Positions 44,582 to 52,779 of a DNA stretch of 53,362 nt are shown here, piece after piece (the stretch's first letter is position 1; every line of letters begins with the position of its first letter). The translations under genes and the position numbers were made by a program. The DNA comes from Prevotella sp. (GTDB lineage Bacteria; Bacteroidota; Bacteroidia; Bacteroidales; Bacteroidaceae): positions 1 to 53,362 of the forward strand of contig JAIKWS010000126.1 of assembly GCA_024684515.1 (NCBI GenBank), in the 5' to 3' direction. The notes beneath the pieces are model-generated. The model had not been told where the DNA came from and ran no database searches. It worked only from the letters and a program-made list of their open reading frames with translations.

Positions 44582-45202
44582 ATGCACATTGCAATAGCCG
44601 GAAACATTGGCAGTGGCAAGACCACCCTGACCAAGCTCTTAGCACATCGATATGGCTGGACGCCACGATTCGAACCCGTTGACAACAATCCCTATCTGGC
44701 CGACTTCTATGCAGATATGCCTCGCTGGTCATTCAACCTGCAGGTATACTTCCTCAACAAGCGATTCAAGGAGGTGGTAGAGATTTCAAAGTCGACAGAC
44801 ACCATCATCCAGGACCGTACCATCTTTGAGGATGCCTGTATCTTCGCACCCAATCTGCACGATCAGGGCATGATGAGCGATCGCGACTTCGACAACTATC
44901 GTGACCTATTCGACCTGATGATGTCGCTGGTGAAACTGCCCGACCTCATGATCTACATCCGAGCCAGCATACCCACCCTGGTGGCTCAGATTCAGAAGCG
45001 AGGCCGTGACTATGAGCAGACCATGCGTCTTGACTATCTTCAAGGTCTTGGAAACCGCTACGAAGAATGGATTGCCCACTATCAGGGTCCCATGATCATC
45101 GTCAATGGCGATACTTGCAAGTTTGGTGAGAATCCTGAGCACCTGAAGCAAGTCACCGATATGATTGATGCAAAGATGTTCGGTCTCTTTCCAATGGGAT
45201 GA
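44582..45202 (+). CDS. Deoxynucleoside kinase, paralog 2
   Basis: 206 residues, aligning with paralog 1 without gaps through the first 90 residues. P-loop GNIGSGKT (7-14), Glu31, FNLQVYFLNKRF with Gln54, DRTIFED with Asp84 and the LID QKRGRDYEQ are all canonical for the dAK/dGK branch. The two-base intergenic distance implies co-translation. In Lactobacillus, tandem dak-dgk genes make an alpha-beta heterodimer; the same layout here suggests, but does not prove, a heteromeric enzyme. A 22-bp repeat array begins 9 bp after the stop. Confidence 0.93.
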   Translation: MHIAIAGNIGSGKTTLTKLLAHRYGWTPRFEPVDNNPYLADFYADMPRWSFNLQVYFLNKRFKEVVEISKSTDTIIQDRTIFEDACIFAPNLHDQGMMSDRDFDNYRDLFDLMMSLVKLPDLMIYIRASIPTLVAQIQKRGRDYEQTMRLDYLQGLGNRYEEWIAHYQGPMIIVNGDTCKFGENPEHLKQVTDMIDAKMFGLFPMG

Positions 45203-45211
45203 CCCTTCGCG

Positions 45212-45289
45212 AGCCGTAATCCCACTCATAGTGAGCCGTAATCCCACTCATAGCGAGCCGTAATCCCACTCATAGCGAGCCGTAATCTT
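45212..45289 (+). repeat. 22-bp tandem array after the kinase genes, three and a half copies
   Basis: Units starting AGCCGTAATCCCACTCATAG at 45212, 45234 and 45256, plus a partial unit at 45278. The first 15 bases equal those of the array at 39028 and the period is the same; the tail differs (CATAGCG against ATCAGCG). Both arrays begin within ten bases of a stop codon. Confidence 0.9.
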
Positions 45290-45327
45290 TGATCGTGAGC
45301 GGAAAATATGTCAATTCATGTGGAATA

Positions 45328-45364
45328 AAATAGAGTATGAACAGCCGTTGTTCATACTCTATTT
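45328..45364. terminator. Strong bidirectional terminator
   Basis: A perfect 16-bp stem (45328-45343 with 45349-45364, starting AAATAGAGTATGAACA) with a 5-base loop. T-rich on both strands outside the stem, it sits between the convergent kinase and surface-lipoprotein genes. A second small hairpin, TTCCCC/GGGGAA (45386-45402), follows. Confidence 0.8.
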
Positions 45365-45425
45365 CTCTGTCTAATCCTAGTCTGCTTCCCCTGCGGGGGG
45401 AACGCTAGAGGGGATATACCCAATG

Positions 45426-47579
45426 CTACCTGGAAGGATTTTCCTGAATGAACACGAACGGATAGACCACGTGTGGCTCGCTCTTGTCTTTCTTGATGAA
45501 TCGGGCTCCTCCATCCTCAGTCAGGCTTATGACATAGGCTTTATTGTCATCGGCCATCGACGAGGTCCATATCTCCTTGCCAAAGGGGTTAAGGTTGTAG
45601 AATTTTTCACCGGCAAGTTCAATGAATTCATCGGTTCCTATTGCCTTATTATACACATCATCAATTCTCTGCTTGACGATAGTCCCGTCGAACGAGTATA
45701 TCCATGAACGCAAACCCCTCAGGAAAAGGGTCCAGTGACCTGCGCTAGGCAGGAACCAGTCAGAATGTGCAATTCCGCTGTTTATAATTGAAAGCGAGAA
45801 GCCAGGATAGATTTCGGTATCATAGTCATGACAACTTGATGCGGCAGGATGAGAGTGCCCATCTTTGTACAATGTGGTGGTATATGACGTACCATCATAG
45901 TCCTTAACGAGCTTTTCGAACATACCATTGGTGTCTATGTCGAAAGCATTCTTAAGGCAGTTGCCACGATCGCCCCAAGCCAGCAAATCCTTAGCAGGGA
46001 TAATCGATATACACAACAGGTTTTCCTTATTGGCAAAACGCTGACCTATACTGAAGGCCTCAGCAGCCTTACCCTCTACATTCAGGTCGTTCGTATCGTA
46101 GACCACAATACCGATAGGCATGTGTTTTCCATTATTTAAACAATCAGCATAGCTTTCAAAGAGTTTGCCATTAGTATCGACAATCTTGCCAATATTCGAC
46201 TTCTTGCCTTTGTTGAGGATCTGAGGCTCCTGGCTGTAATCAAGATTCGTATAGAAATAGTCATTGTAGCGATACACATCGGTCATACCTTCAAGCTTCT
46301 GCTTGGCATTCTCCTTGCCGTTGGTAGCCAGCTCCTTACCCTTAGCGGTACGGATAATCCAACGGGGGTATTTGTCCTTGAAGAATGCCTCTTTCACCAA
46401 TGGCATATTCAGTCGTGTATAATCTTGTTTCACGTCGAAGTCGATATTCTCCATGCTGGCCTCGGGCTTTGACTTGGCCAGGTTGTGGAAGTTGGAATTC
46501 TTGCCTACACCATTTCTAATCGTAACCTCGTAGAGACCGCAGTTCCATGACAATGACTCCCACCACGAGTAGCCATTGTAAAGCAGATGCAAGCCATTGT
46601 TCCTGAAAATCTCACGCCAGATGTCAACATCCTCCATATTGAAGATTGTCTTGAACAGGTTTTGCTGATTTTCCGACTTATGATTCCATGCAAAGAATAC
46701 TCGCTTGAAGAAGTATTGGTTGTGATAGTCGACATTCTTCACGCTGAAGTCATCGAAGAACTTAGGAGCCGGAGACCCTGTGACGTTCTTGTACCAGTCG
46801 TCAGGATCCATGATGGCATACAGGAGCTCGGCAAAGTTCTGAATCTGAGTGAGATCGTTGCCCAGTGCTGTAGGCACATTCCATGTCTTTCCCTTATAGG
46901 TGTAGCTGTGAATCTTCTCTTCTGGCAGCGGGCTCAGTGTGGCCCAGTAGCTGCCCGACTTGCCCTCCTTGCTGAAGGCAGGCCGCACACATACCCAGTA
47001 CTCGGTGATGCCACTACTGTTCACTCGCTTGATCACATCGCCAAAACGATAGTAAGCCGTACCCGAGAAGCCGAACAGCCCATTGTCACCAGCCTGTTCG
47101 GGCGACATGAACTTGATCTGCTGCAGGGTTGGCAACTGCTTGATGTTCACGTCGACAGTAGCCAGCGACTGACCGTCGTTGGTGCGGGTATAGGTCAGTG
47201 TGCCTACGGCAGAGTTGCTGTACTCGTACGATGGAGTGTTCTCATCTATATTGGCATCCACCAGATGTGCAAACTGCTGGGCTGCAGATGCCAGGTCGTT
47301 GACGGCAACAATACGTACCAGGGGATTGCTCTCGCTGACCTCGCCAATGGTTGGCTCAAAAGTCTTGTCCAAATAGTCGTCAGTAATATCGTCGGGATTG
47401 ACAAGCTGGCTGACAACATTCCAGAACACGTCACGTGCCTGATATTGAGCATCGGATTTCTGCTCAGTATTGTCACCATTCTTCTCGTCGTCATCATCGT
47501 CTTTGCACGATGATACGCTCAAGCCAAGGCCTACAATAGCGATGGCCATCCAAAACATGCTTAAGAATCTTTCTCTCAT
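45426..47579 (-). CDS. Large surface lipoprotein of unknown function
   Basis: 717 residues. The signal ends at Cys25 (LSVSSC) and is followed at once by KDDDDDEK, the acidic tract that directs Bacteroidetes lipoproteins to the cell surface. The central part has no family I recognise; it is rich in Trp, Tyr and Asn. The C-terminal 120 residues or so (DWFLPSAGHWTLFLRGL, later IWTSSMADDNKAYVISL and HVVYPFVFI) resemble the C-type-lectin-like major paralogous/DUF1566 fold found at the ends of surface adhesins. It is monogenic, with its own promoter. A surface adhesin or glycan-binding role is inference. Confidence 0.75.
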   Translation of the reverse strand: MRERFLSMFWMAIAIVGLGLSVSSCKDDDDDEKNGDNTEQKSDAQYQARDVFWNVVSQLVNPDDITDDYLDKTFEPTIGEVSESNPLVRIVAVNDLASAAQQFAHLVDANIDENTPSYEYSNSAVGTLTYTRTNDGQSLATVDVNIKQLPTLQQIKFMSPEQAGDNGLFGFSGTAYYRFGDVIKRVNSSGITEYWVCVRPAFSKEGKSGSYWATLSPLPEEKIHSYTYKGKTWNVPTALGNDLTQIQNFAELLYAIMDPDDWYKNVTGSPAPKFFDDFSVKNVDYHNQYFFKRVFFAWNHKSENQQNLFKTIFNMEDVDIWREIFRNNGLHLLYNGYSWWESLSWNCGLYEVTIRNGVGKNSNFHNLAKSKPEASMENIDFDVKQDYTRLNMPLVKEAFFKDKYPRWIIRTAKGKELATNGKENAKQKLEGMTDVYRYNDYFYTNLDYSQEPQILNKGKKSNIGKIVDTNGKLFESYADCLNNGKHMPIGIVVYDTNDLNVEGKAAEAFSIGQRFANKENLLCISIIPAKDLLAWGDRGNCLKNAFDIDTNGMFEKLVKDYDGTSYTTTLYKDGHSHPAASSCHDYDTEIYPGFSLSIINSGIAHSDWFLPSAGHWTLFLRGLRSWIYSFDGTIVKQRIDDVYNKAIGTDEFIELAGEKFYNLNPFGKEIWTSSMADDNKAYVISLTEDGGARFIKKDKSEPHVVYPFVFIQENPSR

Positions 47580-47612
47580 TGTTATCTAAAGTTATAGTTG
47601 TATATTTGGGTG

Positions 47613-47620
47613 CAAAGGTA
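47613..47620 (-). promoter_or_regulatory. -7 element of the surface lipoprotein gene
   Basis: The minus strand reads TACCTTTG followed by C, 33 bp before the ATG. The rest of 47621-47782 shows no gene or clear terminator. Confidence 0.6.
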
Positions 47621-47782
47621 CTCATTTTCTTCTTAATGTAACGAATAAGGGAATGCTTTTTTTGTATTCTATGCGACAATCATGTTTAAAAGACGACAAA
47701 ACGAAGTTTTGAGGTTCTATTTTGTAGCAAAAAGTTGTTAACCAGAGTTGCTGTGTCAATTTGGCGAGGGCAACAGCGACAG

Positions 47783-50731
47783 TCAGAAGAAGAAATCGTC
47801 ACCAAAGTCAAAGCCGCCGTTATCCTGCTGTTGAGGTTCTCCTTCCTCGGGAGTGTCCTCGTCATCCTCTTCCATCGGTAGCTCATAGTCTGGCATCTGC
47901 AACAGTTCCTCGTCGCTAATAGGCAAAGGCAGTAGTGTCTTTTCGTAGAACTCGTCATAGTCCTTATAACTGTAGCGAGCCCCTATCAACGTCAGATTAT
48001 GCTCGCTGATGACAAGACTACGACACGATCCGAGTATGAGCGACAGCGATTCTGCTGCCATCAGCTGACGGGCATACTGCAAGGCTTCGTCAAAATTCAG
48101 GAAACCTCTTATCAACATCCGGCTGTAGCCCGTCTCACGTTCTATCTCCAGGTCAAAATTCCTCACTAGGAAATTCGAGAAGTTGAAACGAGCCATCTCG
48201 TATAGCAACTGGTTCTCTGCCTGCACGGTACTGACGTTGAGGCCTGCAGCCAGCGAGTCGGGCTGATAGGCAAGCAGGAAGACGAAAGGAACATCTCGGT
48301 CGGCAGACAACGTATCGACAGAGGCGGAATCTTGTTCTATAGTCAGGTCGCGTCGGTTCCAGATATCATCGAGGTCAAACTTCCCACCATAGAGAGTACG
48401 TCCCTCCTGAACGCCTTTCACTATCATACCAGCCATTTCCGTCACCTCGCTTTGAGGATATTTCTCTACCACTTGTTTCAGCTCGTCGACACAACCTTTG
48501 GCATCACCCTGATTGAGCAGGCTCAGTCCATGAACAAACAGGAATTTTGGACGATTGTCACCCAATGGGAATCGCTCGGAAGAAAGCTGTGTGTTGGCGG
48601 CAATGACGTCATGCTGGTCGGCACGGAAGGCTTCGTAGGTAGCTGCATATAGCGAGTCTTCGATATGAACGCCAAAACGTGCGTTCTCCACAAAATAAGG
48701 ATTGCTGAGCAGGATGGTCCAGTCACTCTCAGGGAAATAGGCTTTCATACGAGCCAGGCAACTGTCTGCCTCTGATACTCTTCCCTGGCGGGAATAGAGC
48801 AGGAACAGATGATACCATGCCTGGTCCATCTGTGCATAGTCGGGATATTGTGTGCTTAGCCTAGCCAGTTGTTTCTCTGCCAGGGGAAGGTTCTCTAGTT
48901 TGTCCTTGAAGATGACACCAGCGTTATAGAGACCGTCCTTGATGATTTCATTGCTAGCTTCCACCTGTTCTTCCGTGAAAGGTATCTGCGCAAGATAATA
49001 TTCACGGTTGTGCGGGTCGTTAGCCAGGCTATCGGCTTCAGCATTGCTCCCTGTCTCGCCAGTTCCCTCTGTGGGTGCCGCAATGGAGTCAAGTGGCAGG
49101 TTGCCGCCATCTTTTGCCAGCAAGGAGTCTTCCGCCATAGGTTCTACCGCTCCTACCACAGTCACGTTGACACGCTGCCAGTTGTCGGCATTCTCACGTT
49201 TGCCCCATTGCCGCTGGAAGGTCTGCTTGCCTTGGTTTACTGCCATCTGTGAGTAGAAGTACCATTGCCCGTCTCTCGACATCTGGGTATTGCTCTGCTG
49301 ATTGTTCCTTTGGTTCTGCCTGTTACGGTTGCCCTGTGCACCCTGTCTGTTCAATGCCTGTTCCACCTCGGCCTCCCGTGCCTTGTCAGCTTCTTCCTTC
49401 TCTTTCTTCTTTAGCTCTTCTATCACGCGGTCTATGGCCTCGAGTCTTTTGTCTTCTGGTAAAGCGGCCAGCACCTGCAGCGAATCCTGCAGATGGATGG
49501 CATCGGTAAAAGGCACCAGCTCGTCAAGCACCTTTGAGCGCTTCGACAGTTCTGCGTAGTCCGGACGCTCCTTGTCTAGCTGTCCTATGGCTTCACCATA
49601 GCATCGCTGAGCATCGTTGAAGCGCTCCATCTGCCAGTAGATATTTCCCAGCTTGAGCAGCAAGACACCTTTTTCTATGCCGTTGCGAGTCGATTTCTGG
49701 TTACCCTGCTCGTAAGCCGCAATAGCCTTGGCAGTATCATTCTGAGTCAGATAGATGTTGCCGATTGCATAATACACCTGGTCGAGGTAGTCCTTATTGT
49801 TGTCCGAGGCTGCCATTCGCTTCAGACGGCTGATCATCTTCTTGAAATTGCTGGCACCCATGACCTCCGTTTGCGCTATACGAGCGTTGAACTCCAGTTC
49901 ATACGGTGGGTTCTGTGCTGCCACTCTGCTATAGGCCTTGTACGACTCTTGTGTTCGTCCGAGACTTGCCAGTACTTGTCCCATGATAAACCATTCGCGT
50001 GCCTTCTGCGTCTTCCTGTGCTCCCGCTTTATGACTTTTCGCAGAAGGGGAACCACCTGTTCCAGGTTGCCTGTGCGCAGATAGTAGTCGGTCAGGGTCT
50101 GATTCCATGCTGGTTGTGCCAGATAGTGGATAGAGTCTCGGTGCTGGTTGCGTATCACGTCTTCCGCGTCATACAGCCAGTCTAGATGGCTATAGCAGCG
50201 AGCCAGCCAGGCACGGGCAACGCCATTGATTGCCGGCTGTGTCTGATAGAGACGACTCATATAGCTGAATGTGGCGGCAGCTTCATCAAAGGCTCCCTTC
50301 TGGAATTGTGCCTGTCCCAGCATCAGCCATGCCTTCCACAGGAATGGATTGTATTCGCGACGCGACAGCCATTCAATGTCCTTGGCTGTTTTCCTGCGGT
50401 TCTTCTTCCATTCTGGACGGGCCTTGATACTATGCTGCTTGATGGTCTTCTCCATCTTCTCTATGGTACGGTCGAAGTTTCCGCTACCCAACGAGCGACT
50501 CTGCTTGTTGGCTACGGTAAAGAGGGGCAGCATCTCGGTATAGTCATCCTTGTTGCCTTTCTCCTTGTCAAGCGAACCATCAATAAAAGCCAGCTTGCCA
50601 TTGTAGAATGTATTGTACCTGGCCGTAAACGACTGCCAAAAACGGCTCCGGGCAGTATTCTTATGCACAGAGCATGAGGCCATCAGCAGAAGAAAGGCCA
50701 ACAGCAGGATGTCTACGACAGATCTTCGCAT
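47783..50731 (-). CDS. sprE: SprE/PorW-like TPR lipoprotein
   Basis: 982 residues with lipobox LLLMASC and Cys20. The start of the mature part (SRFWQSFTARYNTFYNGKLAF, then GNFDRTIEKMEKTIKQHSIK and REYNPFLWKAWLMLGQAQF) is that of SprE/PorW, an outer-membrane-linked lipoprotein needed for type IX secretion and gliding in Flavobacterium and Porphyromonas and also kept in relatives without gliding. Several TPR-like helical repeats follow. A Gln/Asn-rich low-complexity stretch (GNRNRQNQRNNQQSN) lies mid-protein, and the tail is acidic with EEDDEDTPEE. ATG 50731 is chosen because the upstream extension overlaps the mini-membrane gene. It is last in aroA - mini-protein - sprE. Confidence 0.8.
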   Translation of the reverse strand: MRRSVVDILLLAFLLLMASCSVHKNTARSRFWQSFTARYNTFYNGKLAFIDGSLDKEKGNKDDYTEMLPLFTVANKQSRSLGSGNFDRTIEKMEKTIKQHSIKARPEWKKNRRKTAKDIEWLSRREYNPFLWKAWLMLGQAQFQKGAFDEAAATFSYMSRLYQTQPAINGVARAWLARCYSHLDWLYDAEDVIRNQHRDSIHYLAQPAWNQTLTDYYLRTGNLEQVVPLLRKVIKREHRKTQKAREWFIMGQVLASLGRTQESYKAYSRVAAQNPPYELEFNARIAQTEVMGASNFKKMISRLKRMAASDNNKDYLDQVYYAIGNIYLTQNDTAKAIAAYEQGNQKSTRNGIEKGVLLLKLGNIYWQMERFNDAQRCYGEAIGQLDKERPDYAELSKRSKVLDELVPFTDAIHLQDSLQVLAALPEDKRLEAIDRVIEELKKKEKEEADKAREAEVEQALNRQGAQGNRNRQNQRNNQQSNTQMSRDGQWYFYSQMAVNQGKQTFQRQWGKRENADNWQRVNVTVVGAVEPMAEDSLLAKDGGNLPLDSIAAPTEGTGETGSNAEADSLANDPHNREYYLAQIPFTEEQVEASNEIIKDGLYNAGVIFKDKLENLPLAEKQLARLSTQYPDYAQMDQAWYHLFLLYSRQGRVSEADSCLARMKAYFPESDWTILLSNPYFVENARFGVHIEDSLYAATYEAFRADQHDVIAANTQLSSERFPLGDNRPKFLFVHGLSLLNQGDAKGCVDELKQVVEKYPQSEVTEMAGMIVKGVQEGRTLYGGKFDLDDIWNRRDLTIEQDSASVDTLSADRDVPFVFLLAYQPDSLAAGLNVSTVQAENQLLYEMARFNFSNFLVRNFDLEIERETGYSRMLIRGFLNFDEALQYARQLMAAESLSLILGSCRSLVISEHNLTLIGARYSYKDYDEFYEKTLLPLPISDEELLQMPDYELPMEEDDEDTPEEGEPQQQDNGGFDFGDDFFF

Positions 50732-50744
50732 CACATTATATAAA

Positions 50745-50957
50745 CTATGAAAGTGGCTTTTTATTGCCTTCGCGACGTTTTTTCTCTTCCAACAGACAGC
50801 CAATCTTGCACTCGCCCGACGCCACACTACTGCACGACGAGCAGTCATGAGCCTCGGCCACTGGTTCGTCGACACCGCCCTTGCTGAACAGCGATGCCAA
50901 AGCAGCCACCACACCCAGCAACACAAGCGAGCCAACACAAATCAGTATAAACTGCAT
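50745..50957 (-). CDS. Cys-rich single-pass mini-membrane protein
   Basis: 70 residues. One hydrophobic helix (about 2-24) precedes a short soluble tail with four cysteines in a CX2CX7CX3C pattern (Cys39, 42, 50, 54) and a basic end (EEKKRREGNKK). The spacing would suit a metal or iron-sulphur site or a disulphide pair. No named family is recognised. It lies 9 bp after aroA and 13 bp before sprE on the same strand, so it is almost certainly expressed and co-transcribed. Confidence 0.75.
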   Translation of the reverse strand: MQFILICVGSLVLLGVVAALASLFSKGGVDEPVAEAHDCSSCSSVASGECKIGCLLEEKKRREGNKKPLS

Positions 50958-50966
50958 CTCTACCTA

Positions 50967-52226
50967 TTACTTTTCCGTTACCTCGAACCCTGCTGCACGA
51001 AGGTCATCCCAGAATAATGGATATGACTTGGTCACCACACTCGGCTGATTGATTACTATTGGGCTATGCATGGCTAATGGAGCAAACGACAGGGCCATAC
51101 GATGGTCGTCATAAGTATCAATCGCTATCGCCGCCGTATCGGCAATCTCGTCACGTCGTCCGTCCCACGACAGTTCACTGCCGTTATGGTCCTCCAGCGT
51201 ATAGCCTAGCTTTTTCATCTCCGTCTTCAGCGCATTGATGCGGTCCGTCTCCTTGATCTTCAGAGTCTGCAAACCCGTGAAATGAAATGGGACACCCAGG
51301 GCACAGCAGGTCACGACAAACGTCTGTGCCAAGTCGGGAGAGTTCACAAAATCATAATCCAGACGTTTCACACGGTGACTATTCCTCCTTAGCGTCACCA
51401 TAGTGGGTGTACCTGGAGTCTTTGTTTCAAAGACGGTTTTCACTCCCAACAAGCTGAAAATATAGCGCACCGAAGAGTCGCCTTGCTTCGAACCGTCCAT
51501 CAGTCCTTGAAGACGTACCTCCACGTCCCTTTCTTCTGACAATGCCACCATTTCATACCAATAGCTGGCAGCACTCCAGTCGTTCTCGATATAATAGTTA
51601 CGGGCTTGATAGGGTTTTGCCTTCACCTCAATAGTATCTACCGATGTCCATTCTGCCAAAGCGCCGAACTCGCGCATCGTCCATAGCGTCAGATCTATAT
51701 AAGGACGAGAAATGATATCACCGTTCAAGCATAGCGTGAGCCCATTGTCCAGCATTGGTCCTATCATCAGCAAGGCTGATATATACTGCGAACTGACGTC
51801 ACCCGCTATCTCCAGCTTGCCTCCCTTCAGACGCTGGCCTCGTATACGCAGAGGGGGGAATCCCTCTTCTCCTTCATAGCTGATGGCAGCACCTAATCGA
51901 CGTAATGCGTCTACCAACACCTTGATCGGACGATGCTTCATGCGATCAGTGCCCGTAATCAGATGTTCACCTTTTGATGCGGCTGCTAGATAGGCCGTCA
52001 TAAAACGCATGGCGGTACCCGCAGCACCGATATCTATCGTTTGGGGCTTGTCGCGAAGTGCACGGATAATGACTTCAGTATCGTCACATTCACTCAGATT
52101 GTCTGGCAATATGCAACAATCCGACAAAGCATAGATAATCAATGCTCGATTGGAAATGCTTTTGGAGGCGGGCAATTTAACTATTGTCCGCAACTGTTTG
52201 GGCTTAGTTATAGTATAATGTGTCAT
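50967..52226 (-). CDS. aroA: 3-phosphoshikimate 1-carboxyvinyltransferase (EPSP synthase)
   Basis: 419 residues; transfers enolpyruvyl from PEP to shikimate 3-phosphate. LPASKSISNRALI holds the substrate-binding Lys/Ser. GAAGTAMRFMTAYLA replaces the usual NAGTAMR motif region. GDVSSQYISALLM, LKIKETDRINALKTEM and DTYDDHRMALSFA are the remaining signatures. It is somewhat shorter than E. coli AroA, with a compact second domain as in other Bacteroidetes. ATG 52226 is right after the promoter, leaving a leader of only about 5 nt; a longer frame from 52385 runs through the promoter and the tRNA region and is rejected. First gene of aroA - mini-protein - sprE. Confidence 0.95.
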   Translation of the reverse strand: MTHYTITKPKQLRTIVKLPASKSISNRALIIYALSDCCILPDNLSECDDTEVIIRALRDKPQTIDIGAAGTAMRFMTAYLAAASKGEHLITGTDRMKHRPIKVLVDALRRLGAAISYEGEEGFPPLRIRGQRLKGGKLEIAGDVSSQYISALLMIGPMLDNGLTLCLNGDIISRPYIDLTLWTMREFGALAEWTSVDTIEVKAKPYQARNYYIENDWSAASYWYEMVALSEERDVEVRLQGLMDGSKQGDSSVRYIFSLLGVKTVFETKTPGTPTMVTLRRNSHRVKRLDYDFVNSPDLAQTFVVTCCALGVPFHFTGLQTLKIKETDRINALKTEMKKLGYTLEDHNGSELSWDGRRDEIADTAAIAIDTYDDHRMALSFAPLAMHSPIVINQPSVVTKSYPLFWDDLRAAGFEVTEK

Positions 52227-52235
52227 ATTCACGTG

Positions 52236-52243
52236 CAAAGATA
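52236..52243 (-). promoter_or_regulatory. -7 element of aroA, near-leaderless
   Basis: The minus strand reads TATCTTTG followed by C, only 9 bp before the aroA ATG, so transcription should start within a few bases of the start codon. Confidence 0.65.
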
Positions 52244-52282
52244 ATGTTTTTTCATGAAGAAACAAAAAAAAGAGAAGAAAAA

Positions 52283-52314
52283 TTTGGTTGCTAGAAAAAA
52301 AAGTAGTACCTTTG
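52283..52314 (+). promoter_or_regulatory. Promoter of tRNA-Pro
   Basis: TTTG at 52283-52286, 20 bp, TACCTTTG at 52307-52314. Transcription should begin about 35 nt before the mature tRNA. Confidence 0.75.
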
Positions 52315-52356
52315 CACTCGCAAAACAGGACAACATCCTGTCCCCTTGCTACAGAT

Positions 52357-52429
52357 CGGGATTTAGCGCAGTTGGTAGCGCACACGTCTGGGGGGCGCGA
52401 GGTCGCTGGTTCGAGTCCAGTAATCCCGA
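52357..52429 (+). tRNA. tRNA-Pro (anticodon GGG)
   Basis: 73 nt folding as a full cloverleaf: acceptor CGGGATT/AATCCCG, D stem GCGC/GCGC with loop AGTTGGTA, anticodon loop CTGGGGG with GGG at 52390-52392, T arm GCTGG-TTCGAGT-CCAGT, discriminator A. CCA is not encoded. The anticodon stem CACGT/GCGCG carries an A28-C42 mismatch and a U31-G39 wobble. It reads CCC (and CCU) codons. Confidence 0.92.
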
Positions 52430-52435
52430 CAGAAA

Positions 52436-52476
52436 GAAAGGCAACGTGCTGATAATAAAGCAGTTGCCTTTCTTCC
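52436..52476 (+). terminator. Terminator of tRNA-Pro
   Basis: GAAAGGCAAC (52436-52445) pairs with GTTGCCTTTC (52463-52472), extended inside by GCT/AGC, then TTCC. It starts seven bases after the tRNA. Confidence 0.7.
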
Positions 52477-52779
52477 GTAAGATAAATCGGGTCAAGATTC
52501 TACCAAAATAGGGCTATCGAGGGAAACACTCTTTTGACATTTCCTGCTGTCCGGAATCGCAGATTTCCCTTTTTGTTGTCTACAACCCCAATTTTCCATT
52601 TTTTTCATTTTTCCATTTTCCATTCTAACATTTTACAAAAGCAAAGTCCCTCTACAGGCGTCTATACTTGTGAGGGACTTTCTCTTGGTCAATCTTTCCA
52701 GATGGTTTCACCTCTCTAAGCAAGGAGGACCGGAGGGTCTTTCACCTTTCACCTCTCTCAACAGGGAGGACGGGATGGT
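52477..52779. other. Gap between tRNA-Pro and smalltalk
   Basis: No gene is seen. It contains a pyrimidine-rich stretch (about 52590-52625), a terminator-like hairpin (52643-52681) and the first copy of a 35-bp imperfect direct repeat (52706-52740 and 52747-52781, both starting TTTCACCTCTCT). The second copy runs into the 3' end of the smalltalk gene. Confidence 0.6.
52643..52681 (-). terminator. Hairpin downstream of smalltalk
   Basis: AAAGTCCCTC (52643-52652) is perfectly complementary to GAGGGACTTT (52672-52681). On the minus strand the stem is followed by GCTTTTG, giving a plausible terminator about 100 bp after the smalltalk stop. Confidence 0.6.

Noticed and set aside
46587..47513. 308-codon plus-strand frame inside the surface lipoprotein gene
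   Set aside because: It is antisense to a convincing lipoprotein with signal and promoter; the composition is that of a shadow frame.
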